Source of the DNA: Tamlana flava
GTDB taxonomy: Bacteria; Bacteroidota; Bacteroidia; Flavobacteriales; Flavobacteriaceae
DNA: 64,000 nt
Direction of reading: 5' to 3'
Assembly (NCBI RefSeq): GCF_041287255.1
Contig: NZ_JBGGTX010000001.1
Location: forward strand, 62,001 to 126,000
Every line of letters begins with the position of its first letter. The first letter of the stretch is position 1. Under the pieces are notes generated by a model, which saw only the letters and a program-made list of their open reading frames with translations, had not been told where the DNA came from and did no database searches. Made by a program: the position numbers and the translations under genes. Shown in pieces: positions 44,051 through 51,731 of this stretch.

Positions 44051-44823
44051 AATCTTTTATTTAAAACGGTAATTTGCAATTCGTCATAGGCCAAAAACAC
44101 ATTATCAGGCAATAGTTCCTGAACTTCATCATGAAAGCCCAGTAAATGGCTAATGTGCGTTAAATAGGCCTTTTCCGGGTTAACTCTTTCAATAAACTGA
44201 AGCGCTTCCTCTAAATTAAAATGAGACCTATGTGGAGTAATCCTCAGTGCATTAACCACAAGAACCTTAACACCTTTTAGCTTTTCAACTTCTTTGTCTT
44301 TAACGATTTTCATATCGGTTAAATAGGCAAAATCCTTAAAACGGAAACCAAAAACACTTAATTCTGCATGTTTACCTTTTATAGGCACAACAGTCAACCC
44401 ATTTAACAAAAACGGCTTGTTTTTAATTCTATTCTCCATTACCGCTGGCGCCCCCGGATACTTGTTTTCTGTAACAAAAAAATAACTGAAGCGCTTTTTA
44501 ATTTCTTTTAAAACACGCTTATGGGCATAGATTGGCACATCTCCCTGCCTAAAATAAAACGGCCTAATATCATCCAATCCTAAAACATGATCAGAATGTT
44601 CGTGCGTAAACAAAATACCATCAATTCTTTTGCAATTGGCCCGCAGCATTTGATACCTGAAATCTGGACCACAATCAATTACAAAAGTATTATCACTCCA
44701 TTCCACCAAAATAGAAACCCTTAGGCGCTTATCCTTTGGATTTTTACTTAGGCAAACTGGATGATTGCTCCCAATAATAGGGATTCCTTGCGAAGTACCC
44801 GTTCCAAGAAAGGTAATTTTCAA
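44047..44823 (-). CDS. MBL-fold metallo-hydrolase (PhnP-like)
   Basis: The protein has the metallo-beta-lactamase metal motif HxHxDH as FTHEHSDHVLGLDD (about residues 72-85), preceded by VIDCGPDFRYQM, with later ligands in DLTDMK-like AYLTDMKIV and YLTHISHLLGF. That order is of the PhnP/RNase Z-like branch, which act on cyclic phosphates or phosphodiesters. I set the start at TTG 44823 (MKITFLGTGTSQGIP, 258 residues), since homologues begin there and a TATTTTTG -7 element lies at 44849-44842; a TTG seven codons earlier overlaps that element. No ATG is available. Confidence 0.82.
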   Translation of the reverse strand: MKITFLGTGTSQGIPIIGSNHPVCLSKNPKDKRLRVSILVEWSDNTFVIDCGPDFRYQMLRANCKRIDGILFTHEHSDHVLGLDDIRPFYFRQGDVPIYAHKRVLKEIKKRFSYFFVTENKYPGAPAVMENRIKNKPFLLNGLTVVPIKGKHAELSVFGFRFKDFAYLTDMKIVKDKEVEKLKGVKVLVVNALRITPHRSHFNLEEALQFIERVNPEKAYLTHISHLLGFHDEVQELLPDNVFLAYDELQITVLNKRL

Positions 44824-44917
44824 AATATCGTAATTTTTAGTCAAAAATAAGGTTATTTTTCCGTTTCAGATAGTAATTTAATATCTTTACTCATATATAG
44901 AATTTAACCTGACAAGT

Positions 44918-46387
44918 ATGGAGATTACTATTAAAGGAGATAAAGAATTTGATGATATTCCTTCATTAAAATCGAAAGCACTTCGCATAAACTTAAACGA
45001 AAATATTTACGGAACATTTGCTGAAATTGGCGCGGGGCAAGAAACATGTAGGCATTTTTTTAGAGCTGGTGGCGCTTCTGGAACCATTGCAAAGGCAATG
45101 TCAGCTTACGATAAAGATTTTAGTGATGCTATTTATGGTGTTGAGGACGATGGGCGTTATGTGACCCAACCCCGTTTAAAAAAAATGTTGGCTCACGAAA
45201 TGAATCTAATCGAAAACAGGTTAACCCGTGAAAAAAACCCTAATAAAATATTTTTTACTTATGCCAATACGGTAGCCACTATTGATTTTGCAAAACAGTT
45301 TAAAGGGCATGGATGGGTTGGCATTAGGTACCAAGTTGAAGCTGGTGCCGATTATAACGAGATTATTTTGCATCTGCGTTTTAAAGAAACCGATGCTAGA
45401 TTGCAACAGGAAACATTGGGAATATTGGGCACCAATTTAATTTACGGGGCCTTTTATAAATACAACCAGCCAAAAAAACTACTACGCTATTTGTATGACC
45501 ATTTGGATAAAGACCAACTGGAAATAGACACGATAAATTTTGATGGACCCGTTTTTAAAAACGTGGATAACCGACTAATGAGCTTACAGTTGGTTAAAAA
45601 TGGTATGACCGATGCGGTAATGTTTGGTCCGGACGGAACAAATGTTTTACCCGCAAAAGTATTTTACAAGAAAAACATATTGGCGCTTCGAGGTAGTTTC
45701 CGGCCTGTTACCAAAGTAAATATGGCCATGTATGAGAAATCATATAACATGTTTATTAAAGAAAATAAAGTTGACAAGGACAAAACTGTTGTGGTTTTTG
45801 AAATCACTTTGTCAAACTTAAGGGCCGAAGGTGAAATTGATGAACAGGATTTTATTGATAGAGCAGATTTATTATGCTCACTCGGGCATTCGGTAATGAT
45901 TTCCAATTTCCAGGAATATTTTAAAGTGGTTGAATATTTTTCAAATTACACTAAAGCCAGAATGGGATTGGCCATGGGCGTGAGTAATTTAATTGAAATT
46001 TTTGATGAAAAATACTATCGCCACATAAGCGGTGGTATTTTGGAAGCCTTTGGAAAGCTTTTCTTCAAAGATTTAAAGGTTTACCTCTACCCAATGCTTG
46101 ATGAAAAAACTGGAGAATTGATTACCAGTGAAAACCTGAAAGTTTACCCGAGAATGAAGGAATTATACAAATTCTTTAAATACAACGGTAAGGTTGTTGA
46201 TATTAAAGACTACGATGAAAAAATCATGAATATTTTTTCACGTGAAATCTTGCGCATGATTTCCGAAGGTGAAACAGGCTGGGAAGATATGGTTCCCGAT
46301 GGAACAGCAGAGCTCATAAAGGATTACAGATTATTCGGCTATACCAGAAAACCGTTAACCCTAAGCAGAAAGAGGAAAGTACGTTAA
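44918..46387 (+). CDS. Large conserved cytoplasmic protein of unknown function
   Basis: This 489-residue protein has no signal peptide or membrane segment. It is very strongly conserved in flavobacteria in my memory, with blocks LNENIYGTFAEIGAGQETCR (about 27-46), RHFFRAGGASGTIAKAMSAY and VKNGMTDAVMFGPDGTNVLP (about 226-245). Homologues are inconsistently labelled TonB-dependent receptor or nicotinate-nucleotide adenylyltransferase; I find neither a barrel nor a HIGH-type nucleotidyltransferase motif. It has its own terminator. Confidence 0.75.
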   Translation: MEITIKGDKEFDDIPSLKSKALRINLNENIYGTFAEIGAGQETCRHFFRAGGASGTIAKAMSAYDKDFSDAIYGVEDDGRYVTQPRLKKMLAHEMNLIENRLTREKNPNKIFFTYANTVATIDFAKQFKGHGWVGIRYQVEAGADYNEIILHLRFKETDARLQQETLGILGTNLIYGAFYKYNQPKKLLRYLYDHLDKDQLEIDTINFDGPVFKNVDNRLMSLQLVKNGMTDAVMFGPDGTNVLPAKVFYKKNILALRGSFRPVTKVNMAMYEKSYNMFIKENKVDKDKTVVVFEITLSNLRAEGEIDEQDFIDRADLLCSLGHSVMISNFQEYFKVVEYFSNYTKARMGLAMGVSNLIEIFDEKYYRHISGGILEAFGKLFFKDLKVYLYPMLDEKTGELITSENLKVYPRMKELYKFFKYNGKVVDIKDYDEKIMNIFSREILRMISEGETGWEDMVPDGTAELIKDYRLFGYTRKPLTLSRKRKVR

Positions 46388-46400
46388 TTGGCAATAAACA

Positions 46401-46428
46401 AAAAAGAGACTGAAAGCAGTCTCTTTTT
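46401..46428. terminator. Bidirectional terminator between convergent genes
   Basis: AAAAAGAGACT (46401-46411) and AGTCTCTTTTT (46418-46428) form a perfect 11-bp stem around a 6-base loop, with T-runs on both strands. It ends both the 489-residue protein gene and bcp. Confidence 0.92.
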
Positions 46429-46453
46429 TGTTTATTCATAAATTGATATTGAT

Positions 46454-46909
46454 TTAATCAGTAAGAATTTGGTCTGCGTGCTCTTTAGCCTTTACATTAT
46501 CAATAACCTTTGAAATAATGCCATTTTCGTCAATTACAAAAGTAATCCTGTGGATACCATCATAAGTTCTACCCATAAATTTTTTCTCACCCCAGACGCC
46601 AAAAGCCTCAATGACTTCCCTATCAACATCAGCTAATAAAGGATAAGGAAAATTGAATTTCTTTTTGAAATTACTTTGCTTTTTTTGATTATCTGCGCTT
46701 ACACCCAAAATAGCATAACCAGCATCGGTTAAAGATTTATAATTATCGCTTAAATTACATGCTTCAACTGTACACGTGGGGGTATTGGCCTTTGGATAAA
46801 AAAACACCACTAATTTTTGCCCTATAAAGTCTGATAATTTAACAGTGTTTCCTTGCTCGTCAAAGGCTTCAAAATTAGGTGCCTTATCACCTTGTTTTAA
46901 TGTGTTCAT
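46454..46909 (-). CDS. bcp: Thioredoxin-dependent thiol peroxidase (peroxiredoxin Q)
   Basis: Bcp reduces hydroperoxides with thioredoxin. The ATG at 46909 (MNTLKQGDKAPNFEAF, 151 residues) fits the family better than an upstream TTG. The peroxidatic Cys46 and resolving Cys51 are in TPTCTVEACNL, the atypical 2-Cys spacing of E. coli Bcp. FFYPKANTPTC and the arginine in GRTYDGIHRITFVID complete the active site. It is divergent from nth, only 35 bases apart. Confidence 0.95.
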   Translation of the reverse strand: MNTLKQGDKAPNFEAFDEQGNTVKLSDFIGQKLVVFFYPKANTPTCTVEACNLSDNYKSLTDAGYAILGVSADNQKKQSNFKKKFNFPYPLLADVDREVIEAFGVWGEKKFMGRTYDGIHRITFVIDENGIISKVIDNVKAKEHADQILTD

Positions 46910-46944
46910 AGTCTTAACTTTGATTTTTAACAAAAATACAATTT

Positions 46945-47604
46945 ATGACCAAAACAGAGCGGGTTGAATTTGTTATAAATACCTTAAATAATCTTTACCC
47001 TGAAATCCCAATTCCTTTAGACCACAAAGACCCTTATACCCTTTTGATTGCTGTACTCATGTCAGCACAAAGCACAGATGTACGTGTAAACCAAATTACA
47101 CCGCTTCTATTTGAAAAGGCAGACAACCCTTATGATATGGTAAAACTTTCCGTGGAAGAAATTAGAGATATCATAAAACCTGTGGGTTTATCCCCAATGA
47201 AAAGCAAAGGTATTTATGGACTGTCCAAAATACTCATTGAAAAACATAACGGAGAAGTTCCAAAAAGTTTTGAGGCTTTGGAGGCTTTACCAGCAGTTGG
47301 GCATAAAACGGCCAGCGTAGTTATGTCCCAAGCATTTGATGTTCCTGCATTTCCAGTAGATACGCATATTCACAGATTGATGTACCGATGGAATTTAAGC
47401 AACGGCAAAAACGTAGTTCAAACAGAAAAAGACGCCAAAAGGCTATTCCCAAAAGAATTATGGAACGATTTACACCTTCAAATCATATGGTATGGCAGAG
47501 AATACTCGCCCGCACGTGGTTGGAATTTGGAAAAAGATGTGATTACAAAAAAAATTGGACGAAAATCGGTAATTGAAGAATATTACAAAACAAAAAAGTC
47601 CTGA
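46945..47604 (+). CDS. nth: Endonuclease III without cysteines
   Basis: This base-excision repair glycosylase/AP lyase removes oxidised pyrimidines. The helix-hairpin-helix LEALPAVGHKTASVVMSQAF (about 111-130) holds the catalytic lysine, and FPVDTHIHRLMYR the catalytic aspartate. The C-terminal [4Fe-4S] cluster loop (CX6CX2CX5C) of E. coli Nth is missing: the 219 residues contain no cysteine at all and end GREYSPARGWNLEKDVITKK. The fold core is complete, so it is probably an active cluster-less form. Confidence 0.92.
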   Translation: MTKTERVEFVINTLNNLYPEIPIPLDHKDPYTLLIAVLMSAQSTDVRVNQITPLLFEKADNPYDMVKLSVEEIRDIIKPVGLSPMKSKGIYGLSKILIEKHNGEVPKSFEALEALPAVGHKTASVVMSQAFDVPAFPVDTHIHRLMYRWNLSNGKNVVQTEKDAKRLFPKELWNDLHLQIIWYGREYSPARGWNLEKDVITKKIGRKSVIEEYYKTKKS

Positions 47605-47622
47605 TTCGTGAACCAGGACTTT
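47595..47622. terminator. Bidirectional terminator over the nth stop codon
   Basis: AAAGTCCTG (47595-47603) pairs with CAGGACTTT (47614-47622) around a 10-base loop. It overlaps the nth TGA (47602-47604) and lies 7 bases past the small gene on the other strand. Run of six A on the left serves the minus-strand transcript; the right side has only a short T-run. Confidence 0.75.
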
Positions 47623-47629
47623 CCTCAAC

Positions 47630-47773
47630 TTAATTTAGAAGTGCTTCAAACTTCAATTTATTACAACTTATAACACTTAAAGCCTTTGAATAATTTAGAA
47701 GAAATTTAACCGTTTCTTCCTTCGGTTCGAGTTTTTCTAATTTAGAATTTTTCTCAGAGTAAATTTTTGCCAT
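47630..47773 (-). CDS. Small conserved protein (47 residues) downstream of the sigma factor
   Basis: The minus strand encodes MAKIYSEKNSKLEKLEPKEE, then TVKFLLNYSKALSVI and a short end SCNKLKFEALLN. It is soluble, with a predicted helix in the middle. I recall very similar 45-50 residue proteins in other flavobacteria (pattern LxPKxExVxFLLxYSKAL), which argues for a real gene. It lies 57 bases after the ECF sigma factor gene on the same strand and before a terminator, so the two are probably one transcript. No function is known to me. Confidence 0.72.
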   Translation of the reverse strand: MAKIYSEKNSKLEKLEPKEETVKFLLNYSKALSVISCNKLKFEALLN

Positions 47774-47830
47774 TTTATCAATTTAAGGGTTAATTCAAAT
47801 CAATAACGCAACAAAATTTATTTTATTGTA

Positions 47831-48415
47831 TCAATTGGTTAAAACAATATTATGTTTATCAATAATCTTTCGCAAATTAATCAGGGCATAACGCATTCTT
47901 CCCAAGGCTGTATTGATACTAACCCCTGTTTTATCTGATATTTCCTTAAAGCTCATATCGTTGTAAATGCGCATTAACAACACTTCTTTTTGGTCTTCAG
48001 GAAGCTCATCAACCAGTCTTCTCACATCGTTTTCAACCTGTTCTTTGATGATTGATTTTTCGGCATTCAAACTAGAATCGCTTAAAACGGAAAAAATACT
48101 GAACTCTCCTGTATTGTCAAATTTTGGCATCCTATTGTTCTTTCTAAAATAATCAATGACCAAATTGTGTGATATGCGCATAACCCATGGCAAAAACTTG
48201 CCTTCTTCGTTGTAGTTGCCTCGTTTAAGGGTACGGATAACTTTTATAAACGTATCCTGAAAAATATCTTCGGCAACATCTTTATCGTATACCTTGGAAT
48301 AAATAAAACTGTAAATTTTCTGTTTGTGCCTAACAATAAGTGTCTCAAGGGCTGATTCATTACCTTTAATGTAATGACTAACTAGAGCAGCATCTGTAAT
48401 AAGTTCGTGTTGCAT
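47831..48415 (-). CDS. ECF-type RNA polymerase sigma factor
   Basis: This 194-residue sigma-70-family factor has region 2 (about 25-95; KDVAEDIFQDTFIKVIRTL and WVMRISHNLVIDYFR) and region 4 (about 130-185; LPEDQKEVLLMRIYNDMSFK, then SDKTGVSINTALGRMRYAL). No anti-sigma gene with a membrane segment is adjacent; instead a 47-residue protein gene follows. ECF factor SigP acts with PorX in Porphyromonas, but I cannot say that this is its counterpart. Confidence 0.93.
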   Translation of the reverse strand: MQHELITDAALVSHYIKGNESALETLIVRHKQKIYSFIYSKVYDKDVAEDIFQDTFIKVIRTLKRGNYNEEGKFLPWVMRISHNLVIDYFRKNNRMPKFDNTGEFSIFSVLSDSSLNAEKSIIKEQVENDVRRLVDELPEDQKEVLLMRIYNDMSFKEISDKTGVSINTALGRMRYALINLRKIIDKHNIVLTN

Positions 48416-48622
48416 AAATTTTACTTTTAGCGCATAGAAGATAAGGGCTCCTTTGCTTGGGGTTAAATGTTTAAAAGTAAAAATATGCTATAGGCGTGCG
48501 TTGATTTAATTGCTATTACAAAATCAAAGATAACAAGAATCGTTCCTAAAAAGCAAAAATTAACAGTTTTTTTTAACATACCTTTAAGGAATAATGCATT
48601 TTTCAGGCTCAATTAGTTATTA

Positions 48623-48630
48623 TATCTTTG
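48623..48630 (+). promoter_or_regulatory. Probable uvrA promoter -7 element
   Basis: TATCTTTG is a perfect TAnnTTTG, 23 bases before the ATG at 48654. It supports that start over an earlier ATG at 48594. Confidence 0.6.
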
Positions 48631-48653
48631 CAAAATTATTCCCGAAAACGTCT

Positions 48654-51437
48654 ATGAATCCCAGTATTTCTGAAGTAAATCCAAAAGAAAACATCATTAT
48701 AAAGGGTGCCAACTTGCACAATTTAAAAAATATTGATGTTGTTATACCACGAAATAAACTAGTGGTTATCACTGGTTTATCGGGTTCGGGAAAATCAAGT
48801 TTAGCTTTCGATACGCTTTATGCAGAAGGACAAAGACGCTATGTTGAGAGCCTTTCAAGTTATGCACGCCAGTTTCTTGGTCGGTTAAACAAACCAAAAG
48901 TAGACTATATTAAAGGTATAGCGCCAGCTATTGCCATTGAACAAAAAGTAAATTCCACTAACCCGCGTTCAACAGTCGGCACTACTACAGAAATATATGA
49001 TTATTTAAAACTGCTATTCGCTAGAATTGGCAAAACATATTCTCCCATCTCTGGAAATGAGGTGAAGAAGGACACCGTCACCGATGTTTTAAATTACCTA
49101 AAGTCTTTTCCAGAGAGAGAAAAGCTTCTACTCCTTTCTCCCATTCATTTGGAAGAAGGGCGGACCATGGAAGACAAACTTAAAACGCTGCAACAGCAAG
49201 GCTATGCCAGAATAAAAATCAATAATGAGGTTTTAAGGATTGACGAAGCCGAATCCGTTTCCAACAAAGATGAAATTAAATTGGTTGTTGATAGGGTAAT
49301 TGTGCAGCACGATGAAGATTTTTATAACCGATTGGCAGACGCCATTCAAACAGCCTTCTTTGAAGGTAAAGGCGAATGCATTATTGAACAATTATCAGAT
49401 GACAAGCAACGTCATTTTAGCAATAAGTTTGAGTTGGATGGCATCAATTTTCTAGAGCCAAACGTTCATTTGTTCAGTTTTAACAATCCCTACGGTGCTT
49501 GTCCAAAATGTGAAGGTTATGGCGATATTATTGGCATTGATGAGGATTTAGTGATTCCAAACACAGGACTTTCTATTTATGAAAGCGCCATTTTTCCTTG
49601 GCGAGGCGAAAGTATGAGTTGGTATAAAGACCAATTGGTGAATAATTCACATAAATTCGATTTTCCTATCCATAAACCCTATTTTGAGTTGAGCGAGGCA
49701 CAAAAACAATTGATTTGGGAAGGCAACAAATATTTTGAGGGGTTGAATTCCTTTTTTGCCGAATTGGAATCAAAAGCCTATAAAATCCAAAACCGCGTGA
49801 TGCTTTCGCGTTATCGTGGAAAAACTAAATGTAAAACCTGTAACGGAAAAAGACTAAGGGTTGAAGCAAACTATGTGAAAATTGGTGGAGCAACAATTAC
49901 AGATTTAGTTGAAATGCCTCTGAACAAATTGGTCAATTTTTTTAATCAACTTGAGATAAATGATTACGACACCCAAATTGCAAGCAGATTACTAAAAGAA
50001 ATCAATAACAGGCTTTCATTTTTAGCCAATGTAGGGTTAGATTATTTAACCTTAAACCGAAAATCGAACACCCTATCGGGAGGTGAAAGCCAGCGTATTA
50101 ATTTGGCAACCTCATTGGGGAGCAGTCTGGTTGGGTCTATGTATATATTGGACGAACCTAGTATTGGCCTTCACCCAAAAGATACCGAACGCTTGATTTC
50201 AGTATTAAAATCTTTGCGCGATTTAGGAAACACAGTAATTGTGGTAGAACACGATGAAGACATTATGAGAGCCGCCGATATCATAATAGATATTGGTCCC
50301 GAAGCTGGAACCCTAGGCGGACAAGTGGTGGCGAAGGGTACTTTTCAGGAGATTCTAAAATCAAAATCTTTAACGGCACAATATTTAAATGAAGATTTAA
50401 AAATTGAAGTGCCAAAAACTAGAAGAACCTCAAAATACCATATTGACATCATTGGAGCCAGAGAAAATAACCTTAAAAATATTAATGTTATTTTTCCTTT
50501 AGGAATGCTAACCGTTGTTACGGGAGTTTCAGGTAGTGGAAAAAGCACCTTGGTTAAAAAAATTCTTTACCCTGCGCTACAAAAAAAACTAACCGATTTT
50601 AGCGACAAGCCTGGGCAGTTTTCTTCTTTAGAGGGAGATTTCAGTAACATTAAGCATATTGAATTTGTTGATCAAAATCCTATTGGAAGGTCTTCACGCT
50701 CCAACCCTGTTACTTACATAAAGGCATACGATGATATCCGAAACCTGTTTTCCAAACAAAAGTTGAGTTTAATAAGAAATTATCAGGCAAAGCATTTTTC
50801 ATTTAATGTGGATGGTGGACGCTGCGAAACTTGTAAAGGTGAAGGCGAAGTAACCATTGAAATGCAGTTTATGGCCGATGTACATTTAGAGTGTGAAACC
50901 TGTAAAGGCAAACGCTTTAAAAAAGAAGTTCTTGAGGTTGAATTTGCAGGCAAAAACATTGATGATATTTTAAACTTAACCATTGATGATGCTATAGCCT
51001 TTTTTGGAGAAAATAAGCAGTCTAAAATAAAGAACAAATTACAACCTTTACAAGATGTTGGTTTAGGTTATGTTACTTTGGGTCAAAGCTCCTCTACCCT
51101 TTCTGGTGGTGAAGCCCAAAGAATTAAGTTGGCTTCTTTTTTGGGCAAAGGTTCAAGCAAAGAAAAAGCACTCTTCATTTTTGATGAGCCAACTACGGGG
51201 CTTCATTTCCATGATATTAAAAAACTTCTAAAATCATTTGATGCACTTATAAAAAATGGTCATTCCATAATAGTTGTAGAGCACAACATCGATTTAATTA
51301 AATGTGCTGACCACGTTATTGATTTAGGTCCAACAGGTGGTGAAAACGGCGGAAATTTAGTTGCTTTTGGCACTCCTGAAGAAATTGTAACCTTTAAAGA
51401 TTCTGAGACAGGAAAATTTTTGAAAAATAAAATTTAA
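48654..51437 (+). CDS. uvrA: Excinuclease ABC subunit A
   Basis: UvrA is the damage-sensing ATPase dimer of nucleotide excision repair. The ATG at 48654 (MNPSISEVNPKENIII, 927 residues) is favoured by the -7 element upstream. The first ABC unit shows ITGLSGSGKSSLAFDTLYAE (about 38-57) and the signature LSGGESQRINLA; the second shows VTGVSGSGKSTLVKK and LSGGEAQRIKLA. Zinc modules are CPKCEGYG with CKTCNGKR, and CETCKGEG with CETCKGKR. A complete canonical UvrA. Confidence 0.96.
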   Translation: MNPSISEVNPKENIIIKGANLHNLKNIDVVIPRNKLVVITGLSGSGKSSLAFDTLYAEGQRRYVESLSSYARQFLGRLNKPKVDYIKGIAPAIAIEQKVNSTNPRSTVGTTTEIYDYLKLLFARIGKTYSPISGNEVKKDTVTDVLNYLKSFPEREKLLLLSPIHLEEGRTMEDKLKTLQQQGYARIKINNEVLRIDEAESVSNKDEIKLVVDRVIVQHDEDFYNRLADAIQTAFFEGKGECIIEQLSDDKQRHFSNKFELDGINFLEPNVHLFSFNNPYGACPKCEGYGDIIGIDEDLVIPNTGLSIYESAIFPWRGESMSWYKDQLVNNSHKFDFPIHKPYFELSEAQKQLIWEGNKYFEGLNSFFAELESKAYKIQNRVMLSRYRGKTKCKTCNGKRLRVEANYVKIGGATITDLVEMPLNKLVNFFNQLEINDYDTQIASRLLKEINNRLSFLANVGLDYLTLNRKSNTLSGGESQRINLATSLGSSLVGSMYILDEPSIGLHPKDTERLISVLKSLRDLGNTVIVVEHDEDIMRAADIIIDIGPEAGTLGGQVVAKGTFQEILKSKSLTAQYLNEDLKIEVPKTRRTSKYHIDIIGARENNLKNINVIFPLGMLTVVTGVSGSGKSTLVKKILYPALQKKLTDFSDKPGQFSSLEGDFSNIKHIEFVDQNPIGRSSRSNPVTYIKAYDDIRNLFSKQKLSLIRNYQAKHFSFNVDGGRCETCKGEGEVTIEMQFMADVHLECETCKGKRFKKEVLEVEFAGKNIDDILNLTIDDAIAFFGENKQSKIKNKLQPLQDVGLGYVTLGQSSSTLSGGEAQRIKLASFLGKGSSKEKALFIFDEPTTGLHFHDIKKLLKSFDALIKNGHSIIVVEHNIDLIKCADHVIDLGPTGGENGGNLVAFGTPEEIVTFKDSETGKFLKNKI

Positions 51438-51572
51438 TTTCCCTTTAAGCGTCTTTTTTTTTTTGAACGAAAAATCTTCATTTAATTTAATTTTAGCTAA
51501 TCTAATGCCTTTTTAACTACATTTCAAAACATTTAGTCGTTAGTTTTTTTCCTACATTTATTTTTTTTCAAT

Positions 51573-51580
51573 TAATTTTG
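51573..51580 (+). promoter_or_regulatory. Candidate promoter -7 element of the T9SS cargo gene
   Basis: TAATTTTG is a TAnnTTTG match about 150 bases before the ATG at 51732. It leaves a long untranslated leader that includes the hairpin at 51675-51701. The rest of the roughly 290-base uvrA-cargo spacer is AT-rich without other features. Confidence 0.45.
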
Positions 51581-51674
51581 CGTAATCGATTTCACAAAAA
51601 ACCACTTATAAAATCGTTCAGCGTTCAAAAATACCACTGAATTATTATTAAATTTTAAATATTAGCATTGCTTA

Positions 51675-51701
51675 GGCATAAACAGGAGTGCTGTTTATGC
51701 C
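51675..51701 (+). promoter_or_regulatory. Strong 5' leader hairpin of the T9SS cargo gene
   Basis: GGCATAAACAG (51675-51685) and CTGTTTATGCC (51691-51701) form a perfect 11-bp stem with a GAGTG loop, ending 30 bases before the ATG. No T-run follows, so it is not a terminator. It may protect the mRNA from the 5' side, or be a binding site for a dimeric DNA-binding protein. Confidence 0.55.
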
Positions 51702-51731
51702 AAAATCATTAACTATAACATAAACTAAATT

